Origin: Sinonovacula constricta
Taxonomy: Eukaryota; Mollusca; Bivalvia; Cardiida; Solecurtidae
Assembly: GCA_007844125.1 (NCBI GenBank)
Contig: CM017568.1
Location: forward strand, 3,589,882 to 3,653,881
DNA length: 64,000 bases
Direction: 5' to 3'
This document shows, piece after piece, positions 47,401-59,197 of this stretch. Within the stretch, counting starts at the first letter, position 1; each line of letters starts with the position of its first letter. The notes under the pieces were generated by a model. It had not been told where the DNA came from. It saw only the letters and a list, made by a program, of their open reading frames with translations, and made no database searches. Position numbers and translations under genes: made by a program.

Positions 47401-50345
47401 GCGAGGACTCAATTATAAGACAGTTCAACTCGCCAAAAGTCATTCTAAATGTCCATTTTTGCCAAATATATAAATGATGATAATTTCTGCTAAAAAAAGG
47501 ATGGAACTTTACATAAAAGCAGATTACCCGGCTGATGTTATAATGTGATCGCAAAAAGGCATGAAAACAGCTAACTGTACAGCCTTGCTCAGATAGAAAA
47601 CAGCTAACTGTACAGCCTGGCTCAGATAGAAAACAGCTAACTGTACAGCCTTGCTCAGATAGAAAATGCATCCTTGTAATGACGACTATAGTGTTATGCT
47701 TGATGTATGACATCAATAAACAGTATTTCACAGGATCTGTCCAGGTAACAATGATATATATGATTGTCTTGGAAGGAAAAAATGGTCCACACTGTAGGAT
47801 ACCTCTTTTAAAGGCATAAAGAAACAGCAATAAATGTATCTTATAAAAGTTATTAGGTATATACGATGACTTGATCAATAGACATAATTTAATAAAGAAA
47901 ATGTCGACCCAACAAACATCATTCAATAAAGAAAATGTCGACCCAACAAACATCATTTAAAGAAAACATCTCATTACCTTTTAACTTCCGTCTTACATTG
48001 TTTCTTTCTCTTTGACAGTGACTAGTTAAAGAAACTATTTTAAGTGTCAAAAAACCGTCCTAAATATGTTGAAATTAAACTGTCAATCCTCATAGTAGAG
48101 TATAAAACAAATAATATAAGTAAATACTACAGTCAAGCTACAGGGTCACAATAGTATTGATACAAATAAAAATGCACATAAAAACAATACAAGTGACGTT
48201 ATTTTATTGTAATTAACACCTGATTGGCAGTGATTCGGTGGATTTACCATCGTCTACCTCTACCAATACTAGTATGTGTAGATAAATGTCGCTAGAATTA
48301 AGGACTGTCATTAACTTAAGATTTTGCATATCGATGTATCGAGGGGCAAATATCGACTATACGTCCATATACAAAATTGACTTTTACTTAAAATGTTAAG
48401 TTCCTTAAAATGTTTAGTTCCTTTTATAATTCTTTAAACATTCTTCAGTTTTCTTCTGGAGAAATGAAGAGTAAGATTTTTAACCCCTCTGTTTATGTGT
48501 CATCAGTACAGACCTTTTAAGTCTTTTGAAGTTTCAAATAAAAACAGTGATATGTAAGTTAAACCAAATAAACAAACGCCGTTTACTGCATAGGTAATTG
48601 ACAGCAATAATTAGATGAATAAGCAGTAAGTTTTCCACTTTTCAACAAACTTCTATCAAAAGGTGAAAAGAGTTTCTTTAGATCATTTACACTAGTCAAA
48701 AATAGTTATACACAGTACAAATAAATAAAAATGATGTAACCTCATAGTTTTCTTTTTTGCTTATTCAATAGTATTGTTTGCATAAACTTTATAAAAACAC
48801 CTTTACAATACACTAAACCTAGGATTACATACATATTATTATCGTTATCATTTGTAATGTGAAAATCTTGGAGATTTTTTTTTAATTTCATTTTCCCGCC
48901 AAAAATATATTTTAAATCTGCCAAAAATAGTCGACGATACATTGATATCAATTGAATCAATGAGGGCCCTATTAGAATGAGCTGACATGTTTCGGCACCA
49001 CTTTACAAAAATGAAAAACACAGCTCAACTTACTCTAGTTCAGCAACACAGTGCGCAACTGTCACTACCCATAGTGAGTCAATGAGGCTTCCGCTACAGA
49101 AATGGTGCCAATTTCCGTCAATGCCAAGATACTGCACAGATACCATCCAAGGCCATGTGTCGACTGCACAATGGCTACCTCCAACTATTCGCTTCACACG
49201 ACTTCTTCTCACTCGTCTTCTCCATTATATCCTGATTTCCATTCTGTTCATTTTCCGGTCTCAGTGTATCTGTTGTTTTGTTGGACCCGTCTTCTTGACT
49301 AAAGACACGTTTATGCTTCGATAGGATATGAAAAAGAACACCTTGTGTCCGTTTTGTTTTTCTTGGAGGCATGACTTTATCTTCAACGATCTCTTGGAAT
49401 GACCTTTTCCGGACATCCTTAGGAACCTTCATCGTCTTGCTCTTTGGCTTTCTTCGCGATCATCATATTCTTATTATTCAATTTTGAATCAAAGCTCGGA
49501 TTTAAAAAATAACCTAAAACATGCTCAAAAATCCAGTTGGTCGGGATCTTCTCGCCAATACCTTTATTATCTTCGTCTAAGCGACTGGTTTCATTTCTAT
49601 CACCCAAATGCCAGAAACCATCGTTCGGGAGACTTCCAGGATTAACCGGAAATAGCGGTAACACTGGTAACCGGTCCTTCTTGGCGGTGATATCAGAACC
49701 GGATGTGACGTTTTCGACCCAAAATTTGATGGCGTTGACAGTAACCTTTGTCAATTCGCGACCACTCGAGCAGCAGGCATCTGGCATGTAGATATTACGC
49801 ATCAGATATTCTTAGGCATATTTTAAATGAAGAAATAAAGAACATTTAAAAGTAATTTATCATTGGAATGTTTAAAGTAAAACATAGACCCTGCTATGCC
49901 GTAGCAATGTAAACAGTTTTATGTTCCTGCGAACGTGTGTCATTTAAAAACGGAGTTATCGGAGGGGAAAATTCTAACGACGAGAGGTCGTTTGAAAACG
50001 TTTTTATGTTCCTGTGGAGGAGACTACTACTATTTGTGTTGAAATATCTGTCCAAGAATCAGTTTGTTTCTTTTCTGAATGACTAATGCACCAGATTTTA
50101 TCGTGAAAAAGATGTTAAAAACAAGGCGAAGATCAATGCTAAAGAAGATACAAATTGCATCACTTAAGTTCAAGCGGCAATAATGACCGTACACACTTTT
50201 CTTTTATCTTACATTCTTAGATATTTACAAAGAAACTGCATCCAGGACTTCTAAATCTGAAAACTGTTATAAAACATTTTTGAAATCACTTACCGGTGAC
50301 GCAATAACAACAAATCAAAACAGCCACGAAAAGTCGAACAACCAT
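35498..50345 (-). CDS. Secreted chymotrypsin-like serine protease (S1 family), six exons
   Basis: Extracellular endopeptidase, made as a zymogen. Exons on the minus strand: 50345-50294 (signal peptide [17 protein letters not shown]), 49780-49034, 47322-47232, 47051-46885, 45932-45787 and 35665-35498; all phases agree. A basic propeptide of about 197 residues after the signal ends at VKR|IVGG (Ile at 49188-49186), a dibasic/tryptic activation site. The triad is complete: His in TVAHC (49053-49051), Asp in DYDIAMIKL (47017-47015) and Ser in GDSGGPLVC (35659-35657). Residue 189 (chymotrypsin numbering) is Ser in SSACLGDSGG, arguing for chymotrypsin-like rather than trypsin-like specificity. The mature domain is about 241 residues, a normal S1 length. 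Three one-base frameshifts (near 49430, near 49215 and in a G6 run at 47031-47036) are each fixed by removing one base. The last intron (10.1 kb) hosts the 75-bp satellite. Confidence 0.93.
35750..36630. other. Protease intron, nothing recognised
   Basis: First part (downstream side) of the last intron of the minus-strand protease. No repeats or coding exons recognised. Confidence 0.55.
36633..36725. repeat. Short hairpin element
   Basis: 17-base inverted arms GGATAGAGTCTATTAAG (36633-36649) and its complement (36709-36725, one mismatch) enclose about 59 bases. It looks like a tiny foldback or solo-hairpin MITE in the protease intron. Confidence 0.65.
40436..42200. repeat. Higher-order duplication inside the satellite (1200-bp period)
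   Basis: The block starting near 40436 recurs from 41636 with almost no differences over at least 550 bases (16 units apart), including rare variants such as GATGATTCAACTAGG and GTAACATTTAATG. This shows block duplication on top of unit-by-unit spread. Confidence 0.85.
42241..44880. other. Satellite segment with dense one-base indels (likely assembly artefact)
   Basis: Before about 42240 nearly all units are exactly 75 bp. After it, single-base insertions and deletions appear in almost every unit, worst at about 42850-43830. Many insertions sit where units differ and read as the sum of both variants: GACCTCTGC (from GACCCTGC and GACTCTGC), TTCTAGCTAGG (from TTCTACTAGG and TTCTGCTAGG), GCTGGGACAT (from GCTGGACAT and GCTGGGCAT). 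Confidence 0.75.
44971..45786. other. Protease intron with MITE fragment
   Basis: Unique sequence from the satellite edge to the donor of the exon at 45787, except for the MITE fragment at 45415-45615. Confidence 0.6.
45415..45615. mobile_element. MITE fragment (AAAGGTGGTATCC family)
   Basis: Internal family sequence (CCAAATCTATAAATAAAAAG, GAAGCGGTCACGTGGTTTTC, AATAGCTAACTTTGCAGCGT) shared with 50561-51068 and, in reverse, 20892-21330. Both inverted ends are missing. Confidence 0.65.
45933..46884. other. Protease intron, nothing recognised
   Basis: Intron between the exons at 45787-45932 and 46885-47051 of the minus-strand protease. No repeat or exon recognised. Confidence 0.6.
47470..47680. 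mobile_element. MITE fragment with internal 33-bp triplication
   Basis: Family sequence (AGCAGATTACCCGGCTGATG, then GCTAACTGTACAGCC) in which a 33-base piece, starting GAAAACAGCTAACTGTACAG, is repeated three times in tandem at about 47566-47664. The long minus-strand frame here (47303-47956) comes from this repeat. Confidence 0.7.
47681..49033. other. Protease intron, one 34-bp duplication
   Basis: A+T-rich intron between protease exons 3 and 2 (minus). A 34-base direct duplication containing AATAAAGAAAATGTCGACCC lies at about 47889-47956. No exon recognised. Confidence 0.6.
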
Positions 50346-50404
50346 CTTAAACCGTCATCTGTCGAACTTGATCTGAATTATTCGAGGAGAGCCGAATGGT
50401 ACTA

Positions 50405-50414
50405 CCTTAAATAG
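50405..50414 (-). promoter_or_regulatory. TATA-like box of the serine protease gene
   Basis: On the minus strand CTATTTAAGG lies about 60 bases before the start codon at 50345. With a start site 25-30 bases downstream this leaves a 5' UTR of about 35 bases, a usual layout for secreted digestive protease genes. Confidence 0.5.
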
Positions 50415-50560
50415 TGAAGACCTCCCCTCAAGTTATCCAACATCAAACGCAACCCCTCTGACACCTTACATTTTACACCAATCACAGGTTAAAGGTATCA
50501 ATAAATACGGTGGTTATTTTTTCCACGTTAAAAATGCGTACAGGAACAAAACATTCCTGC

Positions 50561-51068
50561 TTTGAAGGTGGTATCGGACAGTTTGTCCGATTTCAAATAC
50601 GTGTGACAGTATCTTAATTCATGTTTTGGTAGAACTGTGACATGATCGCTTCATGAACTTATACTTTCGTCTAAGTACAGACGACTCGTACACTACCTTA
50701 GTAGTTAGACAGTACAAATCATGAAATAAAACGCTCTGAATGTTCATTCTTTCCAAATCTATACATAATCACGATGGGAATTACTGCAAAAAGATAGATG
50801 TCTATGTCAGAGCGTATTATCCGGATGGTAATACATGTATAATGTAGTCTCAAACGTAAGCGGTCATCTGTTTTTATTTGTTTAAATGAGGCTAACTGTG
50901 CAGGTGTCTCAGATAGGAAATACCTGTGCTGACTAGCGGGGTGTCATGCTTCACTTTTTACATAGGGCAACAATAAACAACATTTCTCGTGGCCTTACCG
51001 GATAACAACAATTTATTTGGTTGTTTAAGAAACTAAACTTAAGTTCAAACTGTCTGATGCCATCTTTA
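50561..51068. mobile_element. MITE, AAAGGTGGTATCC family, both ends present
   Basis: Left end TTTGAAGGTGGTATCGGACA and right end (complement) TAAAGATGGCATCAGACAGT are imperfect inverted repeats of about 23 bases. The 507-bp interior shares ATTCTTTCCAAATCTATA and AGCGGTCATCTG with the other copies. No coding capacity. Confidence 0.8.
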
Positions 51069-52370
51069 GGTTTTCTTATAAGAGTAATACATTTACATTA
51101 TACATTTACACATTTATAGTTATATGGCGAAGATTTGCTTTCTTAACAAATGTTGTAAAATTTAAAAGTTTACCGACTGTGAGCATATCGTTTTTAAAAG
51201 ATTTGACAGCGCAACTGTAATGCATTAGACTCTCAAGTTTCAAGTATGGTCTTAAAAACGATATGCGGAGTTGGCGAGGCATTAACTAAGATAATTAGAC
51301 ATCAGAAATAAATATTGACTCGATAGATACGCAAAAATTTAACAAGAAAGAAAAAAAAAGGTATGCGTCATCGACTTACATATTTTTATCGTGTTTTTTT
51401 TTTTTATAGAAACTAGATTTGTAAGAACAAAGACATCAAAATATTAACCATTTTTACACCAGTCGCTCCATCTGTACCTCATACTTCTGAATAAATGTAT
51501 GACCAAGTGATGTTGTTTGCACTATACACACTAATACTGTAGTGAATTAATTTAGAATTGTTTATGACTTAAATAATTGTATAAATAACTACATATCCCT
51601 CGAGAACGTCTAACAGAGGCACTACTGTTTATGATGCTATATGTACTAGGAATTTCTACTGATGCAGTCGTTAGGTTACTCATTTGGACTAGCCTTGTGT
51701 TAGCATTTGTAAATAGGTCAAAAGTGAGGTTAAACAGGTACGCCGAAAAACATACATTAAGGACTAATTGGGAATTATGGGATATAGAAAACCCCAAACT
51801 ATGTTTACATCCCTTATCTGAAGACTCCGGGAAGCGTTTAGATTTATATGTCTCAGGTAGTTTGTTGACAGTGTCAGGCAGTGCTTCCTATCCAGTGCTA
51901 TAAATCAACATTGTATTCCAAAGACGAAAAAACTGACAATGAAAATTATATTACTATTTTTGTTTGCTTGTTTTGGGGGTGTATCTCGTCGCTAATCTTT
52001 CAGTAATCCAGACAAAAAATTAAAGAAGAAATAGTGCTGCCTTCAATGTGTATAGTATTCCATGAACACCTGGACATGATGCCACGCCTAGTCACAGAAT
52101 CCGCACTGTAGTGTGAAACTCGAATACACTGATGAGCTTTAAACGAGTAAAAGAAAACTGCTACAATCACATGTTTCTCACAACAAGACAATATTTTGAG
52201 GCACAGTACGTTTAAATAACTGTTATGTTCAGATTTAAAGATCTCGTCCGCCAGTTTGTCGGCAATTTTAGCAATATGAAAGGTTGAAAATATTAAATTA
52301 TGCTCTTTATATTCGTCGATAAATAAATACAATCAAACCTTTTTAACTAAATAAGTATTAAGACAAAAAC
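51069..52370. other. Intergenic, no gene seen
   Basis: A+T-rich sequence. Overlapping frames at 51552-51797 (minus) and 51631-51903 (plus) have no recognisable domain or splice context. Confidence 0.55.
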
Positions 52371-52371
52371 A

Positions 52372-52445
52372 ACAACACCCAGCGGGGATCGAACCGAGGG
52401 CCTTGAATATGAGAGGACAGCACTAGACCAAACAGTCAGATTATT
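52372..52445 (-). repeat. tRNA-like element
   Basis: On the minus strand TTTGGTCTAGTGCTGTCCTC (box A-like) and CTCGGTTCGATCCCCGCTGG (box B) are spaced as in a tRNA. The acceptor stem does not pair, so it is called a tRNA-derived repeat or tRNA pseudogene. Confidence 0.5.
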
Positions 52446-54297
52446 ATCTTTACTCCGTTACTTACTTACTATTTCAAGTCGATAATAACTGTATTTTTAC
52501 ATTGTTTTTTTTTTATTTCATAGCAAACCTGAGAAAATGCACATTTGAAAAAGTCGCCTTAAAAATAGTTTTGAAAGTGTTATAGCTCAATTTTGAAGAA
52601 GAGTTTTCGTTGATACGGTTAAGTTTTCCATTGTCAAGACAAAGGTCAATTAAAGGCATTGAAAATTGGAATGTGGCTTTATCTGGCTTCACACTGTGAT
52701 CACAGTGGCATCAGGAAAACGCACTCAAATTAAGGCTTGTGTATCGCAAATGTCCCGCAGACTGGAGTATTTTAGGTCGATATACGAATGCATAATTCGT
52801 AACTACTCGACTAATTCCGGAATCTCCGTTCTGTTTCGTCCAAACTTCCGATTTATTCTAAGAGAAGAAAACATGTATCCCATTTTTGCGTCCTTCCGAC
52901 CAAACAGACAACTCACTAGGGGGTCTAGAGGTCGTTATAAAACTGTCAATATGGCCGTCAAGTGTTTATTTTGGGTTGTACTTGGGGACAGTAGTCAACA
53001 ACCTCCTCTGAGACAGGTGGTAAGTTGCACGTAGCGGATAAGACGGCGAGTGTCAGAACAGAATAGAATTGTGTAGATTTCGTGAAGTAAAAATATGTTA
53101 TACATCTTTGCATATATATCTTTATATTATTTTACAGACAATTATTTTAAGATACAAGCAAACAAATCAAAAGAGCTTACACAATATGAAAAAAGAGAAC
53201 ACTTACTCTTGTATGCATGCAGCAACAATTCAGAAGAACTTTTAATTCGTAGCTACACTGGAAGAAATTTACTATTGTTATTTGATTATTAAATTTCAAT
53301 ATAACAGCATAAGCTATCAAAATACCTAAGTGAAATACGTGTTCACAGTGGATGAATATGTTTAAGTGCGTATTTCAAACGTAGGTAATCTACAAACATC
53401 CCGTCATTTCAGCAAATGTCCCATTTTAACAAACATTTGCCTTTGCATGATTTACCGAATAAAACCGTTTTCCACCTCAAAATCTGAGACGGTCGCCAAT
53501 TATCAAGATGGCCACCCACTTGCCTTCTGAATGCCTTAGAGGCGGCCGCCATTTTTCAGAACTTTTGGAAGATGTTTAATCACAATGCTGCTTTTGTATT
53601 TCATCAGGATTTCGGCAGCATGCTAACAACAACAACAAACCAATAAACTTCTATCAACGTGTTTAATTTTTAAGTTTACAAGTATTCAAGCATTATATGT
53701 TTACTTTGCGTGTTTGTCTTCTGGTGATTAGTAGAAAATGTATAAATATCAACAATTGCTTAATCTTAAATTGTGAAATATGACCAAATCAACTGCCTAG
53801 TCAAGGTTTTAGCATATCACTGAACCTGCTGAGATATGAGACTGTCCAAATGTTTATACCAAGCCAACCTGTTTAATTAGTTGTATTCATATTAGTTCTT
53901 TATTTATAGAAGAAGCTGCTGTTTTCGCACGCACCATACAATAGTGTAATGTTGTCCATGTTAATGAGGTCTCAATCTTATACTAATGTAAGTAACGTTT
54001 CCCAAATTCACATATTATGCTTTTATTAATAGGAAATAAGAAATTCATCATATACTTTGTCGAAAATCTATGCCTCTTGTCACTTGTCACATGTAACAAT
54101 CATGCAAGTACACTTTGTCTTGCCATAAAACATGTTATATTTTGAAGCAATAAATAATTGTATTTAATTGTATTAACTGGCTGAACTAAATAAAGAAAAT
54201 AATATTTTTTTTTAATTTATCAATTGCATTTTAAACTGACATTTGTATGACGTTAAAGTTGAGTTATTTTAATAAGTTCCACATCAACGTCTACATA
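52446..54297. other. Intergenic, no gene supported
   Basis: A 122-codon plus frame (52666-53034) ends near a donor-like GTGGTAAGT and has TATAAAA just before an internal ATG at 52951, but no domain, homology or second exon is recognised. Confidence 0.5.
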
Positions 54298-54530
54298 GGG
54301 GGCACCGGTGACGTAGTGGTACGTAGACGCAAATCACCGATTTGTTACTTCTCTGCTTAGCCTCTACCCGCGTGGTTTCGAAGGACCTAATGCAGGAAGC
54401 TCTTCCGACAGACTTGCGGTGTGTCGGTGGTTCTACTCACATATTTGTCTCTGGTCTTCTTCCACCAAATAGCTGGACATTGTTTGATGATGGTTGCTGC
54501 GATGTATTTAAAAAAATAAAACAAACAAAA
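54298..54530 (+). repeat. tRNA-derived SINE, family A, full-length
   Basis: Head GGTGACGTAGTGGTACGTAG (box A) and GTGGTTTCGAAGGACC (box B), body with CGGTGTGTCGGTGGTTCTAC and CCACCAAATAGCTGGACATT, and an A-rich end. Forward-strand counterpart of the copies at 3595 and 15775. Confidence 0.85.
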
Positions 54531-54575
54531 ATCAACATATACATGGACAATCTCTCTAACTCCATCCCGCCCCCC

Positions 54576-54626
54576 CCCCCTCTCCTCTCTCTCTCTCTCT
54601 CTGTCTCTGTAATCTGTCTCTCTCTT
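54576..54626. repeat. (CT)n simple repeat
   Basis: CT-rich run after a short poly-C near 54570. Confidence 0.9.
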
Positions 54627-54639
54627 CTCTCATTTCAGT

Positions 54640-55198
54640 TACACTTGGATATATCGTTATTTATGTTTGCCGTAGATAGACACAGTAAGAGTGCAATGCA
54701 TGAACAGATCGCAGGAAGAGAAGAATGGATCATTATTAATGACAAGTAATATATCGTGTCCCATGGTCACGTGACAACTCATACCGATCGTGATTGATGC
54801 ATATGCAATCTACTTGCTTTGGAGTTCGACCAAAATATGATTTCAAGTCGCCATAATGAACCCTAATTGTATCGGGTCGATCAAACTTCAAATTGGTCAA
54901 GAAGACGTGAGTAGAAAGAGCCGATGAAGTGAGTAAGAATTTAGTAAATAACATATAAAATAATATTATAAAATGTTATATAATTACAAAAACAACATGA
55001 AATTAATATAAAGTTCGTAATTAATAGCTGAATAGAAAAGAAAAATGCTGACATGTTGTCTGTAGCGATAAGTTATCTGGCTCATATGGTTGTCGAAATC
55101 GCATATAAACTGACTAGAACAGAGTGGAACAAACATAAGCCTGAGTATTTTGGAATGCATAGGTATAGCAGTATGAACGTGTCTATTAAAAACGATGT
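54640..55198. other. Intergenic, nothing recognised
   Basis: No coding exon or known repeat seen between the SINE/CT run and the MITE at 55199. Confidence 0.55.
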
Positions 55199-55694
55199 TT
55201 TAAAGGTGGTATTCGACAGTTTAGACTAAACATTCTTCTCAACTAACCAAAAGTGAGTGTTACATGGAAAGGTCCTGCAAATGATGTTCATTGATGGCAG
55301 AGATTTGTTTGAATAGTCAAGCATAAATCCCTATTCGCCATTGCAAACAGGTGTTTTCTATCCGAGCCACGCTGTAGACATGGCTATTTTTAATTTTATT
55401 ACCTCGTAACTATTTACTTTTGCAATTACGCTATAAGTCATCCGGGTAATCCGCTCTGACGTCGATATCTATTTTCAGCAGGGAGCTCTATCGCGCTTTT
55501 TTAAAATGTTGGAAAGAATAAAAGAGTGAATGTCTTTTTCGCAATTAGTACTAACAATGCAGTTTGTGTTCAACGTCATCTTTATTAAGACTTAAGTGTG
55601 GGGTTATGCAAATATTATGTCCAAATTCCCCAATGTTAAAGCTGGATATTGTTACATGTATTTAATATAGGCAAAGTATCGGATACAACGTTTA
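55199..55694. mobile_element. MITE, AAAGGTGGTATCC family, diverged copy
   Basis: Left end TTTAAAGGTGGTATTCGACA and a decayed right end GTATCGGATACAACGTTTAA. The interior, in the same orientation as 20892-21330, includes ATCCGAGCCACGCTGTAGAC and CATCCGGGTAATCCGCTCTG. Confidence 0.75.
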
Positions 55695-57590
55695 AGAAAT
55701 TATAACGCATACAATGTGATGAGTATAATTGAGTATTGTAGTGTATGACCGAATCTGCCTACACAGACTGAATATTACAGAATTTAACTGAACGCGGTAA
55801 AAAAATAAGAGTGTAAACGAATAGAATATGGACTCATAGAATAAAAATGAACAGACCAGAAGAATAATCATGAAAAGACTAGAAAGAATATATGATTGTT
55901 GATTGTAGCTCGAGAAAGCATGTTGTTAGGGGAAACTAAGATTAGGGAAAATAAATGAATAAAAATGTTTAGACACAATGAAAAGTTTCTCTTTTAAAGG
56001 TTCAGCTGTAATAGCCGGAACAGAAAGTCCTGAATAGAATAACAAAGACTGACAAATATGAAAAAGAAGAAGAAAATAATTGACTATCCAACGGATTTAA
56101 AAAAAAAATACACAAGGGAAATAAATTCTTTTGAAACATTTTATAATGCTACCAATAGTTATTTCCCCTGATAGATCGCAGAAATAATAGAAAATATATG
56201 TTTATAAAATGTTTGTTAGTAAAACAACAAAAACAGCGACAAACAGCTTCAGCAGCAGTCGCGTAAAGCAGCTACTAAACACGAAAATGATTAGGTAACA
56301 ACACACACTCAAAACAACAACAGCAACAACAACCGCCCCCCTCCCCCCCCCCAAAAAAAAAAACACAAACGAACAACAACAAAAAAAACAACAAAAAACA
56401 AAAACGAAACAAAACAAAAACAAACCTCACACACTATATAAATGATTGCTGCAATCAGTCAACAACAATAAATCATTTGCGGGAAACCTACATTAAACAG
56501 CACATATTTGTTTACAAAGAGTTGTAAATAGTTTCGATCTATATCTACTTCCGCCTTTGTACAAAAGCAAAATGTATCAAGTCTGTTTTATAACCCAAAG
56601 AAAATATTTTATATAATCGCAGCAGTCGTTATGTGAACGATATTTGGCTATGAGAACCGAGCAAAGATTAACAAAGCATTTCGGTCCATTCGAATAATTT
56701 CCGAATGTGCCCGGCCAACGGAATTTACCGAGCATTGTTACAATGCTCGGCGTTTTCAGGCTTACGGAATTTGCCGAACTCCAATGATGTCATCAGACCT
56801 GCCGACATGTTCAGGCAGCTTCACATTGCAATTGCGCATGAGCACGTAATGCTATTTTTGGCTATTCATGTGAGTATATAGTAGGGATCGTTCAAACACT
56901 ACGGTTAAAGCGCTGTGAGCTACATTTATAGATCTACAGCACTTATCAAACAAAGATTGTGATATAAAGCGGCCTGCGCAGACGATATCTTAACTGCAAG
57001 GTAAGAAATAGTTTATAAGATAATATTGCAAACATATTAGACCCATTGTCTTTATAACTTGTTGTTAGACGTTGTCTCATGGTATTTTGTGAGATGTTGA
57101 CGATGACAAACATGGTCACTCCTTTACATATATATATATAATTGTATGATACATGTATAAGTATTGACTGGCCGACATTTGAATACCACAAATGTCATTG
57201 CAGGTCATTTGAAAGAACGACATACCAGCAAAATAGTCATCATGTATATTTGTTTGGCTTGCCCCGCCCTATTAATGATTTAAGCACATAAATACGAGTT
57301 AACTTTAAAACATAATAATGCCTTTGCTACTGATACCTGACTTGATACCGCCATATTATCCTGACATCTTGTCAACCAGTCTTTGGAGTTCCGCCAATAA
57401 AAAGGTTACTGTTAGTGTCTCTTGTCTCAGGTTATTTATCTTAAGTAGGGTTACATATCTATAATAAACATTCATTTAAATCACCCTCTTGTTGCAGAAA
57501 TAAGTCATGTACACCAAAGCCCTGAATCAGCTAAATTTACAGGGGCTTCAATTTTCTCACAATTTAATTCTGAATCAATCAATCGATTTC
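55695..57590. other. Intergenic / upstream of the vWA gene
   Basis: Contains an AAC-rich low-complexity stretch (56305-56430) with a C/A run. Its minus-strand translation (56202-56423) is a valine/phenylalanine-rich artefact. No exon recognised. Confidence 0.55.
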
Positions 57591-57593
57591 TGG

Positions 57594-57600
57594 TATAAAA
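57594..57600 (+). promoter_or_regulatory. Candidate TATA box upstream of vWA gene
   Basis: TATAAAA in GGTATAAAAGG context lies about 420 bases before the start codon at 58017. It would imply a 5' UTR near 390 bases. The position is tentative. Confidence 0.3.
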
Positions 57601-58016
57601 GGTTTGAGCTTGTTTGAGCTCGTTTGACGAAAGCAAACATTGCATATTGCCGCTGTCAATAGGTAAAAGGACATAACGCTCAATCTAGGCCATTTCATTT
57701 TATGCATGGATAGGCTTGTAAATTAATTTAAATTCTCAAACATAGGACATCTACGTCTTATTAAAATAAAAGACAGTAACTTGATAAGAGGGCGCACAAA
57801 TTGATAAACTCGTAAACACGTAAAAGTTGTAAACTTTGGTTAAGATCAGAAATAATTTCTGGTATTCCATAAACAATGATTTGCAAATACCGAGGTCTTC
57901 CATTCGCATGTACATTAAATTACTGCTAATGATATCTTGCGCGTTCCTGCTCTGCTTTAAATTAAATTTAAGATGTTGCAATTGAATTTCCAGTTTTGCC
58001 AAATCAGCTGGTAACC

Positions 58017-59151
58017 ATGGCGATAGTAAACCCCGCCTTACCACCAGGCGGGTTGTTCGAGCTCGTGTTCTCGTTCGACACTACAGGCTCAATGTCACGT
58101 GCTATAGAGGAGGTGAAAGGTCGTCTGCAGGATATGATTCAACGTTTGCAGGTGAGACTTAAAACTTGACGTTTTTCCTATTTTTAATTAAAAAATTAAA
58201 TTATGTTTTATCCTAATAACCGCTAAATTCACTTTTGTCATTTATTCTTATTTTGCTATTTTTATCTGCCCAATTCCATCACAATGCTTTTTCAGTTCTA
58301 CTCTTGGCTTGTTTAATTTTATTTAATATGATTTTTTTATGAAAGATGAAGTCTTAAACGTTCTTTAAAATGAATATCAGACAAATATTTAATATTGCAT
58401 CTGAAATTACAAGGGAGGTAACTTAATATATTATTTGATTATAATAAGTGTTGTGCCCCCTTGTTAATAAAACCAGTGCATTCGCCGTTGATGGTACGAG
58501 ACAAACATAAGCTTATACATGTTGAAGCTCTTGACGATACTACAGATTGTCTCAGTGCTGTTGCTTTAAAGTGCTTTCATTATGTTAACAGTCTCATATA
58601 TTAATAAATGTGTTAAATGTTTTATAAATCTAAGTTCATACGATGATATTGTACGACTTCGACAATCATTTAATAAATGTTTCAATAAGAGATTTCGACC
58701 CCGAGTGATTCAATTAAACGTCCATATAATTTGCGGCTTTAGGCTGATATCCCGGGAATCCGTATCGGCCTTGTAGCTCACGGTGACTACTGCGACAAGG
58801 ATGTGTTCTACCTTGAGAAGCACCACGATCTATGTACAGATGTTGCCGAGTTGTGTCAGTTTGTCCAGGACGTCCAAGGAACTGGTGGCGGAGACCCCGA
58901 GGAATGTTACGAGTACATACTTCGGTTGTCACGTGATTTCAGCTGGACGCCAGGATCACAGAGGGCGCTTGTGCTAATTGGTGACGCAACTCCTCACGAC
59001 GCCGAATACGAATTAAACACAGACAAGTTGGTTTGGCGGGACGAAGCTCAGCATTTAGCGAATATAGTGAGTATATGATGAACAATGCCAACCTTAGTCA
59101 TGTAAAATGTTTAGTTTTTTGGTTTGTTGACTCATGACGACGACGACAGCT

Positions 59152-59197
<46 letters not shown>

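Noticed and set aside
47303..47956. 217-codon minus-strand frame
   Set aside because: Made of a MITE fragment, a 33-bp triplication and a 34-bp duplication; it overlaps a real protease exon in another frame.
51552..51903. Overlapping frames of 81 and 90 codons on opposite strands
   Set aside because: No splice context or recognisable features; neither strand is preferred.
52666..53034. 122-codon plus frame with TATAAAA and a donor-like site
   Set aside because: The TATA sits only 15 bases from the internal ATG, no second exon joins, and no domain is recognised.
56202..56423. Hydrophobic frame on minus strand
   Set aside because: Translation of AAC-rich low-complexity DNA.
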